This document shows positions 1 through 12,000 of a DNA stretch of 64,000 nucleotides, in pieces; within the stretch, counting starts at the first letter, position 1; each line of letters opens with the position of its first letter. This stretch comes from Hexactinellida sp. DTS-2022. Taxonomy: Eukaryota; Porifera; Hexactinellida. A program made the translations under genes and the position numbers. The notes under the pieces are model-generated. The model worked only from the letters and a program-made list of their open reading frames with translations, ran no database searches and was not told the DNA's origin. The stretch is taken from contig JAPNXP010000005.1 in assembly GCA_028753945.1 (NCBI GenBank), forward strand, positions 4,898,001 through 4,962,000, given 5' to 3'.

Positions 1-875
1 ATTCGAATGATTTTGAAGAAATTACACATGCACAGTTAGCTAAACACACTATAAGGAGTCCAGCTAATCTCATAGCGAATCCAGCAGCAATTTGTATTGA
101 TCCTGAAAAGCAACTTGTATACGCTGTAGATGGTGGGAAAGTACCTAGAATATTTGTATTCACAACGGACGGTGAATATATAGAAACAATTCGACCTCCT
201 TTGCAGAAGAACAATGCTTGTTTGTATGGTATTTGTGTTGGAAGAGGTAGAATTTATGTAACGGATACGCATAATAATCTCATAATCGCGATTTCGCAGA
301 ATGGAGGCGAGTTTCTCGCGGCTACTTACGGACGGTCTGTTTTTACTAGCATCCAAAACTTAGCTATCGACACTGAAAATGGGCAGATTTTCGCATGTGA
401 TAAAAGCGCATCAAAAATCCGAATATTCGATGATCTGTTGCATAAAATTTGTCATTTCGGTGAGAGATTCCTAGCTGGGCCTAGAGATGTGAAAGTGCGA
501 AAAGATAACGTAATTGTTCTAGACAGTGGGGATTACTCGCTTTGCTATTTCTCTAAAACGGGAGTCTTATTGGGACACAGTATTACATTCTTCACCAGTT
601 ACACACCTTTTCTCGGGGGAATATTCTTCCCGGACAAAGCACGCGTGCAATTCTTTGATATAGACGATGAAGGAAATTTTTATATCACAAACTTTAATTC
701 CGCAGCTGTACATAAATTTGATATGTTTGGTGGTTATTTGTCTTACGCAGGCAACGAAGTTACTAATGGTAATGTGCATACTAAAGGAATTGCTGTTGGT
801 AATAGAGGGAAAGTCGTGTATGCTTGTACTAGTAAAGAAGGCAACCAAATACAATGTTTGAGCCATAATAAATGA
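1..875 (+). CDS. NHL-repeat protein, 3' part only
   Basis: The reading frame is open from the left edge (first full codon at base 3) to a TGA at 873-875, giving about 290 residues of a protein whose start lies outside the window. Repeated units of the form 'xxIavD...g.iyvtD...n.I.vf' recur about every 40-45 residues (for example ICIDPEKQLVYAVD, ICVGRGRIYVTDTHNNLI, LAIDTENGQIFACDKSASKI). This is the signature of NHL beta-propeller blades, as found at the C-terminus of TRIM2/3/71 (LIN-41/Brat) proteins, where the propeller binds RNA or protein. The N-terminal RING, B-box and coiled coil are not visible, so TRIM-NHL membership is inference. No intron lies in the visible part. Confidence 0.7.
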   Translation, partial: SNDFEEITHAQLAKHTIRSPANLIANPAAICIDPEKQLVYAVDGGKVPRIFVFTTDGEYIETIRPPLQKNNACLYGICVGRGRIYVTDTHNNLIIAISQNGGEFLAATYGRSVFTSIQNLAIDTENGQIFACDKSASKIRIFDDLLHKICHFGERFLAGPRDVKVRKDNVIVLDSGDYSLCYFSKTGVLLGHSITFFTSYTPFLGGIFFPDKARVQFFDIDDEGNFYITNFNSAAVHKFDMFGGYLSYAGNEVTNGNVHTKGIAVGNRGKVVYACTSKEGNQIQCLSHNK

Positions 876-1225
876 ATTTATAGCAATGTTGTTATTTTGT
901 TTGTTTTTATTTTCAGAACTCTGGTTATTTGTATGCCAAGAATAGTAATGTATAATTATTAATTAGTTTTCACTTATTTTACATTCGCGCGGGTTTGAAA
1001 CTTGAGTGGTAATGCTTAGTAAAAACTCCCGCAATTTATCTCGAAATTTCTGCTATTCTTATTCATCATCTACCAATCAAATTTCGCAGTTTGCAATTCA
1101 TTTCGCTTTTCGCATAAAGTCTGAGTGAATTGATTATGCACAATTTTTAATCATTGGTAATATTTTTCTCATTTTTTAATTTGTCACAAATTTGGTGAAT
1201 TTTGCAATAAACGATCATTTTCGCG
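876..1225. other. Intergenic, NHL gene to guanylyl cyclase
   Basis: AT-rich spacer holding the 3' UTR of the NHL gene and the promoter and 5' UTR of the cyclase. I see no conserved element or repeat in it. Confidence 0.5.
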
Positions 1226-4200
1226 ATGAGACGAGTAACAAGTATTATATTGCTTGTTGCATGTTATTTCACAGGTATTCACAATTATTTATTTGTTATT
1301 TACTTTATATTAATTATTATATTTCCTTTTGGGTTTCTTTTATTTCATACTATAATATTATATCCTATTATAGCACTCAACGCACAGTTCGCTTTAAAAC
1401 TCCACGATGGCTACAAACCTCCCTCCTCGATTCCAACCGACCCGGAACAACTGCTGTACAATATTGCAGCTATGGACCAGGGACGTGAACCTGTAGTTGT
1501 GCAGCTTATAGATTCTAACGGAGACCGTGTTATGGACAACATAACTGTTACAGTCACTACAGTAGTTGCTTCTGGAGTTGATGCGTACACCGGAATGATG
1601 TGTGCAGGGACCAGGATATTCTCAGAGAAAAGCTTTCGATACTGGGTGAGTTTATTGGAGTATTGTTTGCTGTACTATGGATATTTGGATTATTGGCATC
1701 ATGGGGTCTTAAACATTACTAAACGATATAAATTATTTTATTTCAGTGGGATAAACAAGTCTTTAGAGATACGAGCTAAAATATATTATCTTATGTGAAA
1801 AGTTTTCTAATTAAAACTCTTAGTATACTATGAATGCAACATTAAATGCAGTTTTTTCATCCTATTTATTGCTGCATTTCTAATTCACTATCGAACTAAC
1901 TTAATTATTAATCTAATTTGCTGCTATTACATTCTTACAAACTATTCTAAACAAACAAACAATCAAATAAGTACGGATTAATATATTGGTGTAGTAGTAT
2001 CCGTTGTTTAATGTATAAACCAATTCACTTATAAACTACAATTACATATTTTAGTCGTGTTCTTCAATTACGACTACAAGTTCTAAATGTACACAAATAA
2101 AAGTACAGTACAAAATTACAATTTAAAAAAAATAATAAGAAATATATGCAATTTTTACAAACATTAATTATTAACTTATTATAGTACAATTGTTATAACT
2201 TATAACCCCCTTGCATAGAACGGGAGTACTAACGACCAGTGGCGGTGCTACACCAGCGGCACCTACCCCCGGGGCTACAGACAGAACAGCTCCACGGACG
2301 GAGAGGTGTATTTCCTGAGAATGCTGCACACAGAGGGAACCGTCGCTAACAGGAAGTATCAGTTCTCTGCGGATTATAACGGAGTCACTATAACTGTTTT
2401 GAGTGACGAATATCGCGTTTTTCGTGAGTTTATTATCATTTAAAATCTCCTGAATATATACGTAATGCACTTATGAATTATCCAGTAGAGTTATTAATAT
2501 TTACGTACATAAGGGACGTTCAAATGTTACCTTGAACAATATGCAACAAACCATTATTTTTTGTTTTACAAAATGACAAAAAGCGTGACATAAGGAGGGT
2601 GTCTAATTTTGTTAAATTTTCGGTTACAAAACGCTTGAGCGGTCGCTAATAAGTACAGCGACATTTTTTTGGTGAATTGCCTTTATAAATTAATTAAATA
2701 CACTCATGCCAATACCAGCGTAATTTCGTACCATAAACTAATGTGTTTACCATTTGTTTACAGATCCGGCCGCTAAGGTTATGATCGTTAACAACACAGT
2801 CGGCAGCTCAGTGGCTGTAAACTCTCCGTTCGACTTTACTCTGGCTACAATGTACGAGTACCCTCTCGGATCTGGGAACTTCTCGCAGCTAACAGAAGGC
2901 CCGCACTCCCGACTACACGTGGACTGCTATGTGCATTATAAATTCAAGCTTTTGTACAAGGGAAGAGACAAGGGAGGGAATTATCATAAAATCCTGGAAA
3001 CTGATGTTACTCTTGGTGGTAATGGTGTGAGACAAAACGCGAAATTTGATCTTATGATTCGCAAGCGTGCTATGAATGGATTAGTCGTGTTCGATGGGAT
3101 TCGCATCCTTGATGTTATGGAGGATGTGCAGCTTAACTTCACACAAACGCTACCGTTCTATCCGTGGGAGAGACGCCCCTTTAGCTACACTGAACAGTGG
3201 GTGGCAGGACCTATTAGCAGATCCAAACTCCTCAATAACACCGATCCGGTCGAGTCTCTAGCTGTTGCTGTCTCAGATAACTTCAATGTTACAGGTAATT
3301 GTAGTTGTCCATTCTATATCTACAGTAGCTCTTGTTAATATGGATAAGTTAAGGCGAAATATCGGTTAAGTATAGTACAGTGGAAGCCGCTTAATCGGGA
3401 GACGGTTAATCGGGAAATTCGGTTATTCGGGACGAGGCTTTGGAAACCAATTCGTATCAAATAGTATAAAGAATATCGGTTAATCGGGAGAACCGGATAA
3501 ACGGGACTAAATTCCTACTCCCGAGGCGTCCCGATTAAGCGGCTTCCACTGTAGTACGATATTTAATAACCTTAGCAATACAAACGCATTTAAATTACTC
3601 AAGTTAAAATAAATTCGAACAAAATTCGATGTTCACCAGGTGCTCGTATTAACAAGAGTATACTGTGTTTATTCATTTGTTTATAGTGTTTATTAATTTT
3701 GTTTATTATATATTTACTTGTTAGTTAATTTACTTTTGATTATATTTATATATTTACTTGTATATTTATATATTTACTTATATATTTGTTTATTTACTTG
3801 TATATTTGTTTATTTACTTTTATAAATATAGCTACTGTTATGGATGAACTACGCATGTCCACCACCGCTATGGATTCAACAGTAAACTCTAACTACAAGT
3901 TTGTAAACCCTCCTACCTTCTCTGTATACGACAGTTGGGGCTATCTTATAACCAGCGGGCCTGACAGCAGTCTGGTGAGTTTATAGCTTATAGTGAACCA
4001 CTGGAGCGTAATAGCAAGCCGAGTAAACGCATTTTGAACGACATTTCCTTGTTAATTAATATACTAATTAATATACGAAAAACACTGGTTATTAGAACAT
4101 TCTACTTGGAAACGGTTGCCATATATCCCTAGATACTTTATGCTTGTTATAAGAACATTATATGCAGTTCCCGACGATATTCTTAACAGCGGCATCCATT

Positions 4201-6288
4201 GTATTGCTATTAGAGGAACATAATTAACATTAAATGCTTTCTTGAAAGTTGCTTTCTATTAAGCGAATAATTATATTAGACGAATTGCTATTAATCAAAC
4301 TCCACAATGTATTATTGTTCAATTATTTTATTATCAACTGCTAATAGGTGTTAACAGTCGCTATCAGCCCTCCCTCAGCTTGCTTATCAGTAGACAGCAC
4401 TACTGTGACATTGCATAAGGGAGTGGGTACATTCCATGGATCCATGTGTCGCCCTGACACCAATTTAACGCTGACATTCTCAACAGTTAGCACTAACGGA
4501 ACTACTTTTACAACTTCACCTACTCCATCATTCGATTCATCAGGTGCTGTTAATTCCCTTGTATTCAAATGTATTATACAGTCATTTGTAAACACGCTCC
4601 TAATCCTGATCTGATCCAATTTCTTACGTCTAAATCACAAATTAAATGTTACGGTATAGGAGAAAATTCCAAATTTTCGTGCTCCTAAATTCAAATTTTC
4701 CAAAGATCATGCTCCAAAGGAGCGTCTCGCCTGGATAATTCCTTGCTTGTAATAGCATTCCTTTTCACCGCATTAATACTTGTGTATTTATAGGTATACT
4801 CCGATTTTCTCTCTCGGTTTCCTCCTGGAGGAATGGGCTGCAGTGGGCCATTTGTGAGGCCGCGAAAACAATGTTAAACGCCGGTTATTGGGCTCCAACC
4901 TTTGCAGGTAATATAATACCACTCTTCATATGTGTACAGTAGAACCTCGTTAGTACGGCACGGCTGATACATATTTATGGTTAACACATACACTATTTCA
5001 GTCCCCTTCAAAGTATTTTCATTATAAATGACACCAGTTAAATCGAATTACACATTTAATGGAGGTATATAGTAATTAAATATTTTACGTTGTATTGCTT
5101 GTAGAGCAAGGAAGAACTATCGACTATGCGATTACCTACAGAGAGAAATACGAAACTGATAATTCTAGTTGGGCATTCATGTACTACCGCACTATTGATA
5201 AGGCGAACAAGGTTTGTTGTTAGTTAGTTAGTTAGTTTGTTAGTTAGTTAGTTTGTTTGTTAGTTTGTTAGTTTGTTAGTTTGTTTGTTTGTTAGATAGT
5301 TAGTTTGTTTGTTTGTTAGTTAGTTAGTTAGTTAGTTTGTTTTATTGATTGTTTGTTTGTTTGTATACTTTTAATTGATTTATTATTGTATAGGATCCGG
5401 AGGGTGAACATATACACGCGATATTTGGTGGGCAATACGACCATGACTCGCTTGCTCTGAGTTCGTTCGCTTTCGTAGACAAGATCCCAGTGGCTGGGGT
5501 TTATATGGCAGATTCAGATGACCTTAGTAACAAGGTGTATCACCCTTATTTCTACCGAGTAAACAGAGCTTATAAGCTCCAATTCGAGGGAATGGTGAGG
5601 TTTCTAAAAGCACATCTTTGGAAGAAAATAATTGTCCTCTCGGACACTGGAACACCTGTTGCCAGCGGTTTCTTCACTACTCTGTTGGAGGAAGGAATTG
5701 AGTACTACGAGGTTAAAATCGATGGCGCGTCTTCTCTCACCAATGCTCTTGCACTTGATGACGTCAAAATGGCTGAATCAGTGAAACTTATTAAATCGCT
5801 TAACATTCGTTTTATCATGCTAATGATGGCCACACCTACCTGCCATAGACTGTACATAGAAGCCATGAATAACGAATTCGCTCCGTACCACGGATATCAA
5901 TGGGTCGCTTTAGCAGACGCGAGTGACTATTTCGGTTGGAGAAACCAATATCCCGGCTGTTTAGACGGACCCCTTACTTGTACAGTAGCTTTCAAGGGCT
6001 TGCTATTCATAATGCAGGCACTCGTGCATGAGGCTTATAACTTTGAACGCGACGTGTACGCTCCTATTTACAGAGATGGGTTTTATGACTTGTACACTCA
6101 GCAAGATCCTTATGAGATTAGAGGGTACTTCATAAGCTATTCCGCTAGGACACACGGCCGCTATGGTTCTTATGTAGATGCAATGATTGCACAGCAATTA
6201 GTCGCTTGTTATTTCTTTGAGCGGAATATGACATTCGATCCGGATATGCTTATATCAGTTCTTCAAAACGTAAGTATAGTAGTATCCC

Positions 6289-6324
<36 letters not shown>

Positions 6325-9300
6325 TGATTATGTTGCTTGTAGATATCATTTGATGGTTTGAGTGGCAGAATCGCTTTTGACGAAAATGGCAATAGAATTG
6401 GTTATGACGGCTACCTTATAATCGTGGACCCTCAACCTGATGGAATTGTTTTAACATTTTGGGATGTAAGTTTGTTTATTTGTTTGTTACTATAGTATGT
6501 GTTTATTAATCAATTCATAGACATTTCGCTATGGATATATCTCGTTCACTGAAGATGGAGAGTTGATTGACAGACAGTTGTTCTACCGTATGACAATAGA
6601 TCGTGACAACGGCATATACCACAGAGTTTCTGCTGGCGTTCGTCCGTATGCTAACTCTTCCTACAATAACATCATTAGGTATGTAGTAAAGATATTTACA
6701 GTAGAACCTCGTTAGGTTTGTAGTAAAGCTATTTACAATTCAAACTCGTTAGTACGAACACAGTTAAACACTATTTCAGTCCCCTTCAAATCATTTTTAT
6801 TAGAAATTATATTGATTACTGATAAAGCGAACGCATTGACAGTCCCCTGGTGTTCGTACTAGCGAGATTCTACTGTAATTCCTTGTCTTTACCCTAACTA
6901 TTTCAGGTTTAATGGTACTATCATGTACGAGCCATTCTTCGAGACTGAAACTCCGCATAACTACGTGCTGACTGTTCCTGCCGTGTTCCACTGCACGGGG
7001 GGCTGCGGGGGCGGACAGACTAACCCAGACCTTATTTGGTACTACAACTACGGAGAATGTGTTGCAATGCAAACATGCAAATGCAATTTTAAGGAGGGGA
7101 AGAATGAAGTTGGTAAGTATATTGAACATACAATCAGTTTCTTTTATTGTGAACATTCAAGGGACCAGAAATTATATTCATAATAGAGAGACTTCATAAT
7201 AAGCGAACTCAACTTAATACAAACCCTATGTAAGTTGTTAAATTGGGACCATAGGGCTTGTTCACAATAAAAAATATTCGTATTAAGCAGACGAATCTTA
7301 TTCACAATTTGTAGACCTGACTGTATAGTATTTACTGTTTTGAATTAGCATTAGTTAATTGATTAATTAATTAGGGTATGCTGGAAAGAACTGTGAACAG
7401 ATTCTCTGCAATCCACAGTGCAAACATGGAGATTGCATAACTCCTGACAACTGTCTCTGTGAAGACAAGTATACCGGCATGGATTGTGGGACTCCGATCT
7501 GTTCCCACATTTGTGTGACCGACCAGGGGACCTGTACAGCTCCGGACTATTGTCACTGCGAGGCTGGCTTCTGGGGGCCTGACTGCAGTGGGGTGTGTGA
7601 CTGTGGAGAGCATGGAGAGTGCAATAGCGGTGAGTATATACGCAATGCTTCTACTGTAGAACCTGTTAATAATAGCCACCGAAAACCTGGCCAAAATGAC
7701 CACTATACATATCTTAGTTGCCAATTGAAAGTAAAAGTGAAATTTAATTGAATTTCAATTGAAAGTGGGTTTTTTCTATTTATACCTTGGACCCCAGGGC
7801 ATCTATGTCATATGATATTATGATAATTATTAAGTTAAGTTAATTAATTAAGTAAGTTAATTAATAACATTCATTTTAATATTATGTTGAACCTATTCTA
7901 AGTGGCCGTTATAGACAGGGTCTACTGGGTAATTATCAGCAAATTAGTTTATATGCTTCCATCATAGGTTCTACTGGTAACGGAATGTGCACATGCGAAT
8001 CAATGTACATTGGAGAGCGCTGTGGCAATAACCTTGTAATGGTTGTTGTACCAACAGTGCTAGCAGCCATTGTCGTAGTTAGTGCGATAATAACGCTGAT
8101 AACTCTGTTGCTTGTGTTCGTGATTAGAAGAGAGAGATATAAGGCCGCACTGGCTAATAATGATTGGAAGATTGAGTATAATCACGTACACTTTACTGAT
8201 GCAGATGATGGCAAGTCATTTCGCTCTCTCATGTCTATGCAGTCTCAGATTAAGAGAAACAAGTATGTACACATTATACTATAATCAGATTCCTTTTAAC
8301 CATTCCTATTCTAGGCACGTGATAAGGAATGAAGGGAAATACAGAGACCAAGCCGTGGTGATAAAGCGATTGAACAAAGATTCAATAATCGACACTCTAA
8401 CTTTGAGGAAAGAAATTAAAGAAATGCGAGATCTCAAGCACCCGAACCTAACCAATTTTATAGGAGCCTGTTTGGACTCTCCTAATGTGGCTATTTTAAT
8501 CGAATTAGCTGGAAAGGTAATTAAATGTTAACTGGGCTTACTTTTGTATATAACAGCCAACTCTTTTTAATTTAAAACCCGGCTTCGTAAATGTAAATAC
8601 TTATTTGAATTTTTGAAAATTTTACCTTGCCTTTGCATGAAATTACAATAGAAGGTGTTAGCCAATATTAATTGCATATTATCTTGTTAATTGCTATGAA
8701 ATGTGTGTAGGGTTCTCTCGATGATCTCCTGTCCTCATCAGAAGTTAAAATCGACTGGAATTTCAAATATTCAATGTTGAAGGTATGTTTAATATTTCTC
8801 AATGTTTATGTTGTTATTTACTTTATAATTAACCTTTAGGATATTTGCCGTGGAATGATCTACCTTAGCAAATCCCCTATCAAATCTCATGGACGCTTAA
8901 AATCTTCTAACTGTGTTGTGGATAATAGATGGTGTGTCAAAATAACTGGTAAGTATATAATATAACTTTATACAAATACAGTAAAACCTCCAAAAGTGAA
9001 CACCTCCAAGAAATGAACAACTCCAAAATATGAACTCTTTTTCTCGGTCCAAAATTTTCCCCATTGCTTTAGACATGATAAATCATGAAAAGTGAACACC
9101 TCAAAAGTGAACGTTTTGGCTGGTCCCCAGGGTGTTCACTTTCTGAAGGTTTTACTGTACAATGTTGCATTATTTATCAACACAATGTGTAATAGATTTC
9201 GGATTACATCTGTTCAAATCTGGCCAACAAGGAGTACCGAAGAAACCATTCAAATCTATAAAGGAGGCGATTGACGAAGAGGCGACACACAGCAGGGGTC

Positions 9301-12000
9301 AACAGGGGTCTGGCGATAGAGCGCACATATCCGGGTTCTCACAGAACAGCCAGGTCACGTACACAACTATCAAATTCGAGGACAGAAGCATTGCACAGTT
9401 AGTTACATTGCGTTGCATAATATATCTCTCCTTAATACGAACACGGATAAGGCGAAATAGTTATCGGTTAAGGAGTACAAGGTTAAATTATTATAGATTA
9501 TATAAATGCATGTAAGTGACTCGGTTAATAAGAATTTACGGATAATACGAACAAATTTCGACGGTCCCATGGTGTTCCTATTAAGGAGAGTCTATACTGC
9601 ATGTAATGCCGAGTTTTTAATGTATAATTTATTAATTTAATACACTGGAAATGTCAATTTTATCGACACTGAATTCCCCTATTTCTCCATTTTTGTGTAA
9701 TTATTCTTCCATGTGATTAAACACTAGAATACTATATGTAAAGACTATATTTATTCCTTATTCCCTAGAGCTCTGTTATGGGTTCCGCCCGAGTTCCTTA
9801 AGTGCGGAGTGCTGCATCCGAACCATGTAGAGAATGGCACAACAGCTGGAGATGTATACTCGTAAGTCTATAGCTAATACAACAATTAATTTATGAATCC
9901 CACTTTACCAATGTCTATTCTACAGTCTTGGACTCATTATGTCTGAATTGGTCAACCATGAAGGTCCCTTTTCAGATTTCCTTGACTACATGCTGCCTAC
10001 AGAAATCCTAGACACCATTTGTGGATCTAAAAACCATGCTATACACACGCTACCTCCCGTAATATAATCATACTTTTATTACAGTAGAACCTCGTTAGTA
10101 CGAACACGGTTAATACGAACGCTACTTTAGCCCCTTGAAAACCTTTTCAATACAAATAATATTGGTTAATACGAATTCCAGATAAGGCGAACACATTTTG
10201 ACGGTACCCTGGTGTTCGTACTAATGAAGTTATACTGTATTTATTTGTGGTAAATACTGTTAATTAACACAATTTCTATACAGAGTTTGGCTGAGAAGTA
10301 CAAAGGAGTCAACCCACCCCCGTTCAGGCCAAACTTGAAAGAAGATTGTGAATATGATCTGAAATCAGTAAGCACGTTATAATTTCGTTATAACTTCCTA
10401 TTCTATTAACTTTCCTTATTAGCTAATGTCAAGATGTTGGGCTGATGATTCCCGTAAGCGGCCAACTCTCCCTGATATCCTCAATTCATTAGAAGAGATC
10501 AACCCGCAAAAAGGAGAACTTATTGACAACCTTGTTTACATGGTAACTTTTACTTATAAATATAAAATATTATTGCCTTGAATGATTTTAATTTTTTTTT
10601 CTTGTTTTCTTAGCTCGAGAAATATTCTACAAACTTAGAGAAAGTGGTCGCTGCCAGGACTGGTCAGCTGGCTGTTGAGAAGCAAAAAACTGAAGATCTT
10701 CTTTCAAGTATGATATTGAATACGCTCGTACCTACTATATTATATTACAAATTCACGCTTAACACAATTAGTACAATTAATTTAATTTAATTAAATATGT
10801 TATCATCCAACCAACGCATCTAAGCAAAAATAATTTTGCTTTAATACAAGTTTCACTACTTTAGTAAGGAAAATTCGTTTGTGCCATTCACGATGTTATT
10901 TTATTATTATTACGCCTGATACATACATAACCTATACTTGTTATTATTGCATAGGGATGTTACCAAAGTCTGTTAGCGAGGCACTGAAGGAAGGACGAAC
11001 TGTGGAAGCAGAGACATTCGATTGTGTTACGATTTATTTCAGTGATATTGTTGGTTTCACAGCAATTGCTGGCGGCAGCACACCAATGCAAGTAGTGAGC
11101 TTTTTGAATGATTTGTACTCAGCTTTTGACCACGCTCTTTACAACTATGATGTGTATAAAGTGGAGACTATTGGAGATGCTTGTAAGTGGCTTAATTACC
11201 ATATGGCTTTTCTTATTCTAATCACATTCATACTAATTTTGCTTGATAGATATGGTTGTATCAGGACTACCTATACGTAATGGAGATAATCACGCTGGAG
11301 AAATCTGCCAGATGGCTATTCACTTGTTGAGTGATATTTCTCGCTTCACAATTCGTCACAAACCCGACGTGGTTCTGCAGCTGAGAATCGGAGTGCACTC
11401 AGGGCCAGTAGTAGCCGGGGTGGTCGGGCTTAAGATGCCCAGGTACTGCTTGTTCGGGGACACAGTGAATGTATCCTCTCGGATGGAATCTAGCGGCTTA
11501 GGTAAGTTATAGTTAGAATAATCCATAATTCTATTAGGGGCTTAATATATATCAGTTAACTTAACACATTCAGTTTAATAACTCGGCTTCGCAAAAAGAT
11601 GAAAAATTACCTTTAAAATTCCATTAAAAAAGTTGTTAGCCAATATAAGTAATTTTATCTCCCCTTTATTAATAATTTCTTGAATAAATATTTTTATTGC
11701 ATTAAAAAAGGTGTTCTCTCCCTTTATTTGTAATTTCTTGATAAATATTGCATTAAAAACTGTGTACTATCTCCTCTTTATTATTGTTTCTCCCATTCAG
11801 CTCTCCGCGTTCACGTGAGTGAGGACACAGCTGTTATTTTAAAGAAGCTGGGAGGCTACCAGTTGGAGTGCAGGGGAACCCGCGAGGTGAAAGGAAAGGG
11901 ACGCATGACCACCTATTGGCTGAGGGGGAAGGAAGGGTTTCATAAGAAAATTCCTGACGCATCTCTGGCTGTATCTGAATCTCAACACGAGTTCAAATAG
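1226..12000 (+). CDS. Receptor guanylyl cyclase with EGF repeats
   Basis: Single-pass receptor expected to make cGMP from GTP on ligand binding. My 26-exon model is in frame throughout (5,319 nt, 1,772 aa). Exons: 1226-1274, 1374-1645, 2219-2423, 2764-3294, 3832-3974, 4348-4543, 4794-4907, 5105-5211, 5394-6269, 6343-6465, 6521-6678, 6907-7112, 7375-7629, 7968-8262, 8315-8516, 8711-8782, 8840-8948, 9196-9397, 9769-9861, 9926-10058, 10284-10367, 10423-10542, 10614-10707, 10955-11182, 11250-11501, 11801-12000. Order: signal peptide ([15 protein letters not shown]); about 440 aa of N-glycosylation-rich beta-type sequence; ANF-receptor/PBP1 ligand domain (about 465-900, ending in [14 protein letters not shown]); three or four Cys-rich EGF-like repeats (925-1100); membrane helix (about 1101-1130); kinase-homology domain with VIKR lysine, HGRLKSSN in place of HRD, and DFG; dimerisation helix ([10 protein letters not shown]); class III cyclase domain with [11 protein letters not shown], guanine-selecting KVETIGDAY and [11 protein letters not shown]. 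Catalytic residues look complete. The long N-terminus and EGF repeats are not usual for this family. Confidence 0.9.
2514..2645. repeat. MITE family K, copy 1
   Basis: Lies in a cyclase intron. Its ends carry GGACGTTCAAATGTTA and, inverted, a GCTTGAGCGGTC form of the same motif. The interior shares the phrase 'AGGRGGGYGTCTAATTTT' style block with the copy at 17925-18076. Confidence 0.5.
3378..3551. repeat. MITE family C, full length
   Basis: Begins CAGTGGAAGCCGCTTAATCG and ends with the exact inverse, flanked on both sides by TA. The interior repeats 'GGTTAATCGGGA' several times. This is a Tc1/mariner-type (TA target) non-autonomous element inside a cyclase intron. Confidence 0.8.
3700..3831. 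repeat. TATTTACTTGTATATTTG tandem repeat
   Basis: Imperfect tandem repeat of roughly 16-18 bp (TATTTACTTGTATATTTG-like) that fills the 3' end of a cyclase intron up to the acceptor and supplies its T-rich tract. Confidence 0.6.
4083..4201. repeat. MITE family G, copy 1
   Basis: Cyclase-intron element with ends CACTGGTTATTAGAACAT and TCTTAACAGCGGCATCCATTG. It is an inverted, shorter relative of the copy at 48124-48280; they share the 'GGAAACGGTTGCCATATA' interior block in diverged form. Confidence 0.6.
4570..4742. repeat. MITE family L (short TIR), copy 1
   Basis: Occupies most of a 250-nt cyclase intron. It matches the reverse complement of 63536-63718 over its whole length. Short terminal inverted repeats of about 11 bp are seen: TGTATTATACAG at one end, CTGGATAATTCC at the other. 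Confidence 0.7.
4937..5050. repeat. MITE family A, degraded copy
   Basis: Starts CAGTAGAACCTCGTTAGTAC, the family A end, and holds the internal 'CAGTCCCCTTCAAA' block. The right end is degraded. Within a cyclase intron. Confidence 0.6.
5217..5370. repeat. (GTTA/GTTT)n microsatellite
   Basis: Long run of GTTA and GTTT tetranucleotides in the intron before the large ligand-domain exon; likely unstable in length. Confidence 0.9.
6286..6324. repeat. (TTG)n microsatellite
   Basis: A run of about twelve GTT units just 3' of the splice donor at 6270, inside a 73-nt intron of the cyclase gene. Confidence 0.85.
6699..6875. repeat. MITE family A, copy 2
   Basis: Begins CAGTAGAACCTCGTTAG and ends GTACTAGCGAGATTCTACTG, inverted to each other, with TA flanks. 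Interior has the family block CAGTCCCCTTCAAATC. In a cyclase intron. Confidence 0.75.
7135..7323. repeat. MITE family D, copy 1
   Basis: Begins CAGTTTCTTTTATTGTGAAC and ends with an inverse GTAGACCTGACTG. It shares 'CATTCAAGGGACCA' and 'GACCATAGGGCTT' blocks with 14682-14874. In a cyclase intron. Confidence 0.65.
7654..7926. repeat. Degraded MITE family M
   Basis: Left end TACTGTAGAACCTGTTAATA and right end AGACAGGGTCTACTG look inverted to each other, with matching 'AATAGCCACC' and 'AGTGGCCGTTAT' next to them. Single copy in this window; fills most of a cyclase intron. Confidence 0.45.
8534..8672. repeat. MITE family J, copy 1
   Basis: Ends read CTTTTGTATATAACAGCCAA and, inverted, GTGTTAGCCAATATTA. 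It contains the family block AAACCCGGCTTCG. In a cyclase intron. Confidence 0.6.
8979..9157. repeat. MITE family B, full length
   Basis: Begins CAGTAAAACCTCCAAAAGTG and ends with the near-exact inverse (CACTTTCTGAAGGTTTTACTG), with TA on both sides. Sub-terminal 'AAGTGAACACCTCC' is repeated inside. In a cyclase intron. Confidence 0.75.
9428..9600. repeat. Degraded MITE, family A-like
   Basis: Contains TTAATACGAACACGGATAAG and, inverted, GGTGTTCCTATTAAGGAGAG, with internal 'GACGGTCCCATGGTGTTC' as in family A. Ends are diverged. In a cyclase intron. Confidence 0.5.
10082..10237. repeat. MITE family A, full length
   Basis: Begins CAGTAGAACCTCGTTAGTAC, ends GTACTAATGAAGTTATACTG, flanked by TA. 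A good reference copy for the family: 'GGTTAATACGAA' is repeated inside and 'GACGGTACCCTGGTGTTC' lies near the right end. In a cyclase intron. Confidence 0.8.
11537..11652. repeat. MITE family J, copy 2
   Basis: Diverged copy with CTTAATATATATCAGTTAAC at one end, AACTCGGCTTCGCAAAA inside and TTGTTAGCCAATATAAGT at the other end. In a cyclase intron. Confidence 0.5.
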
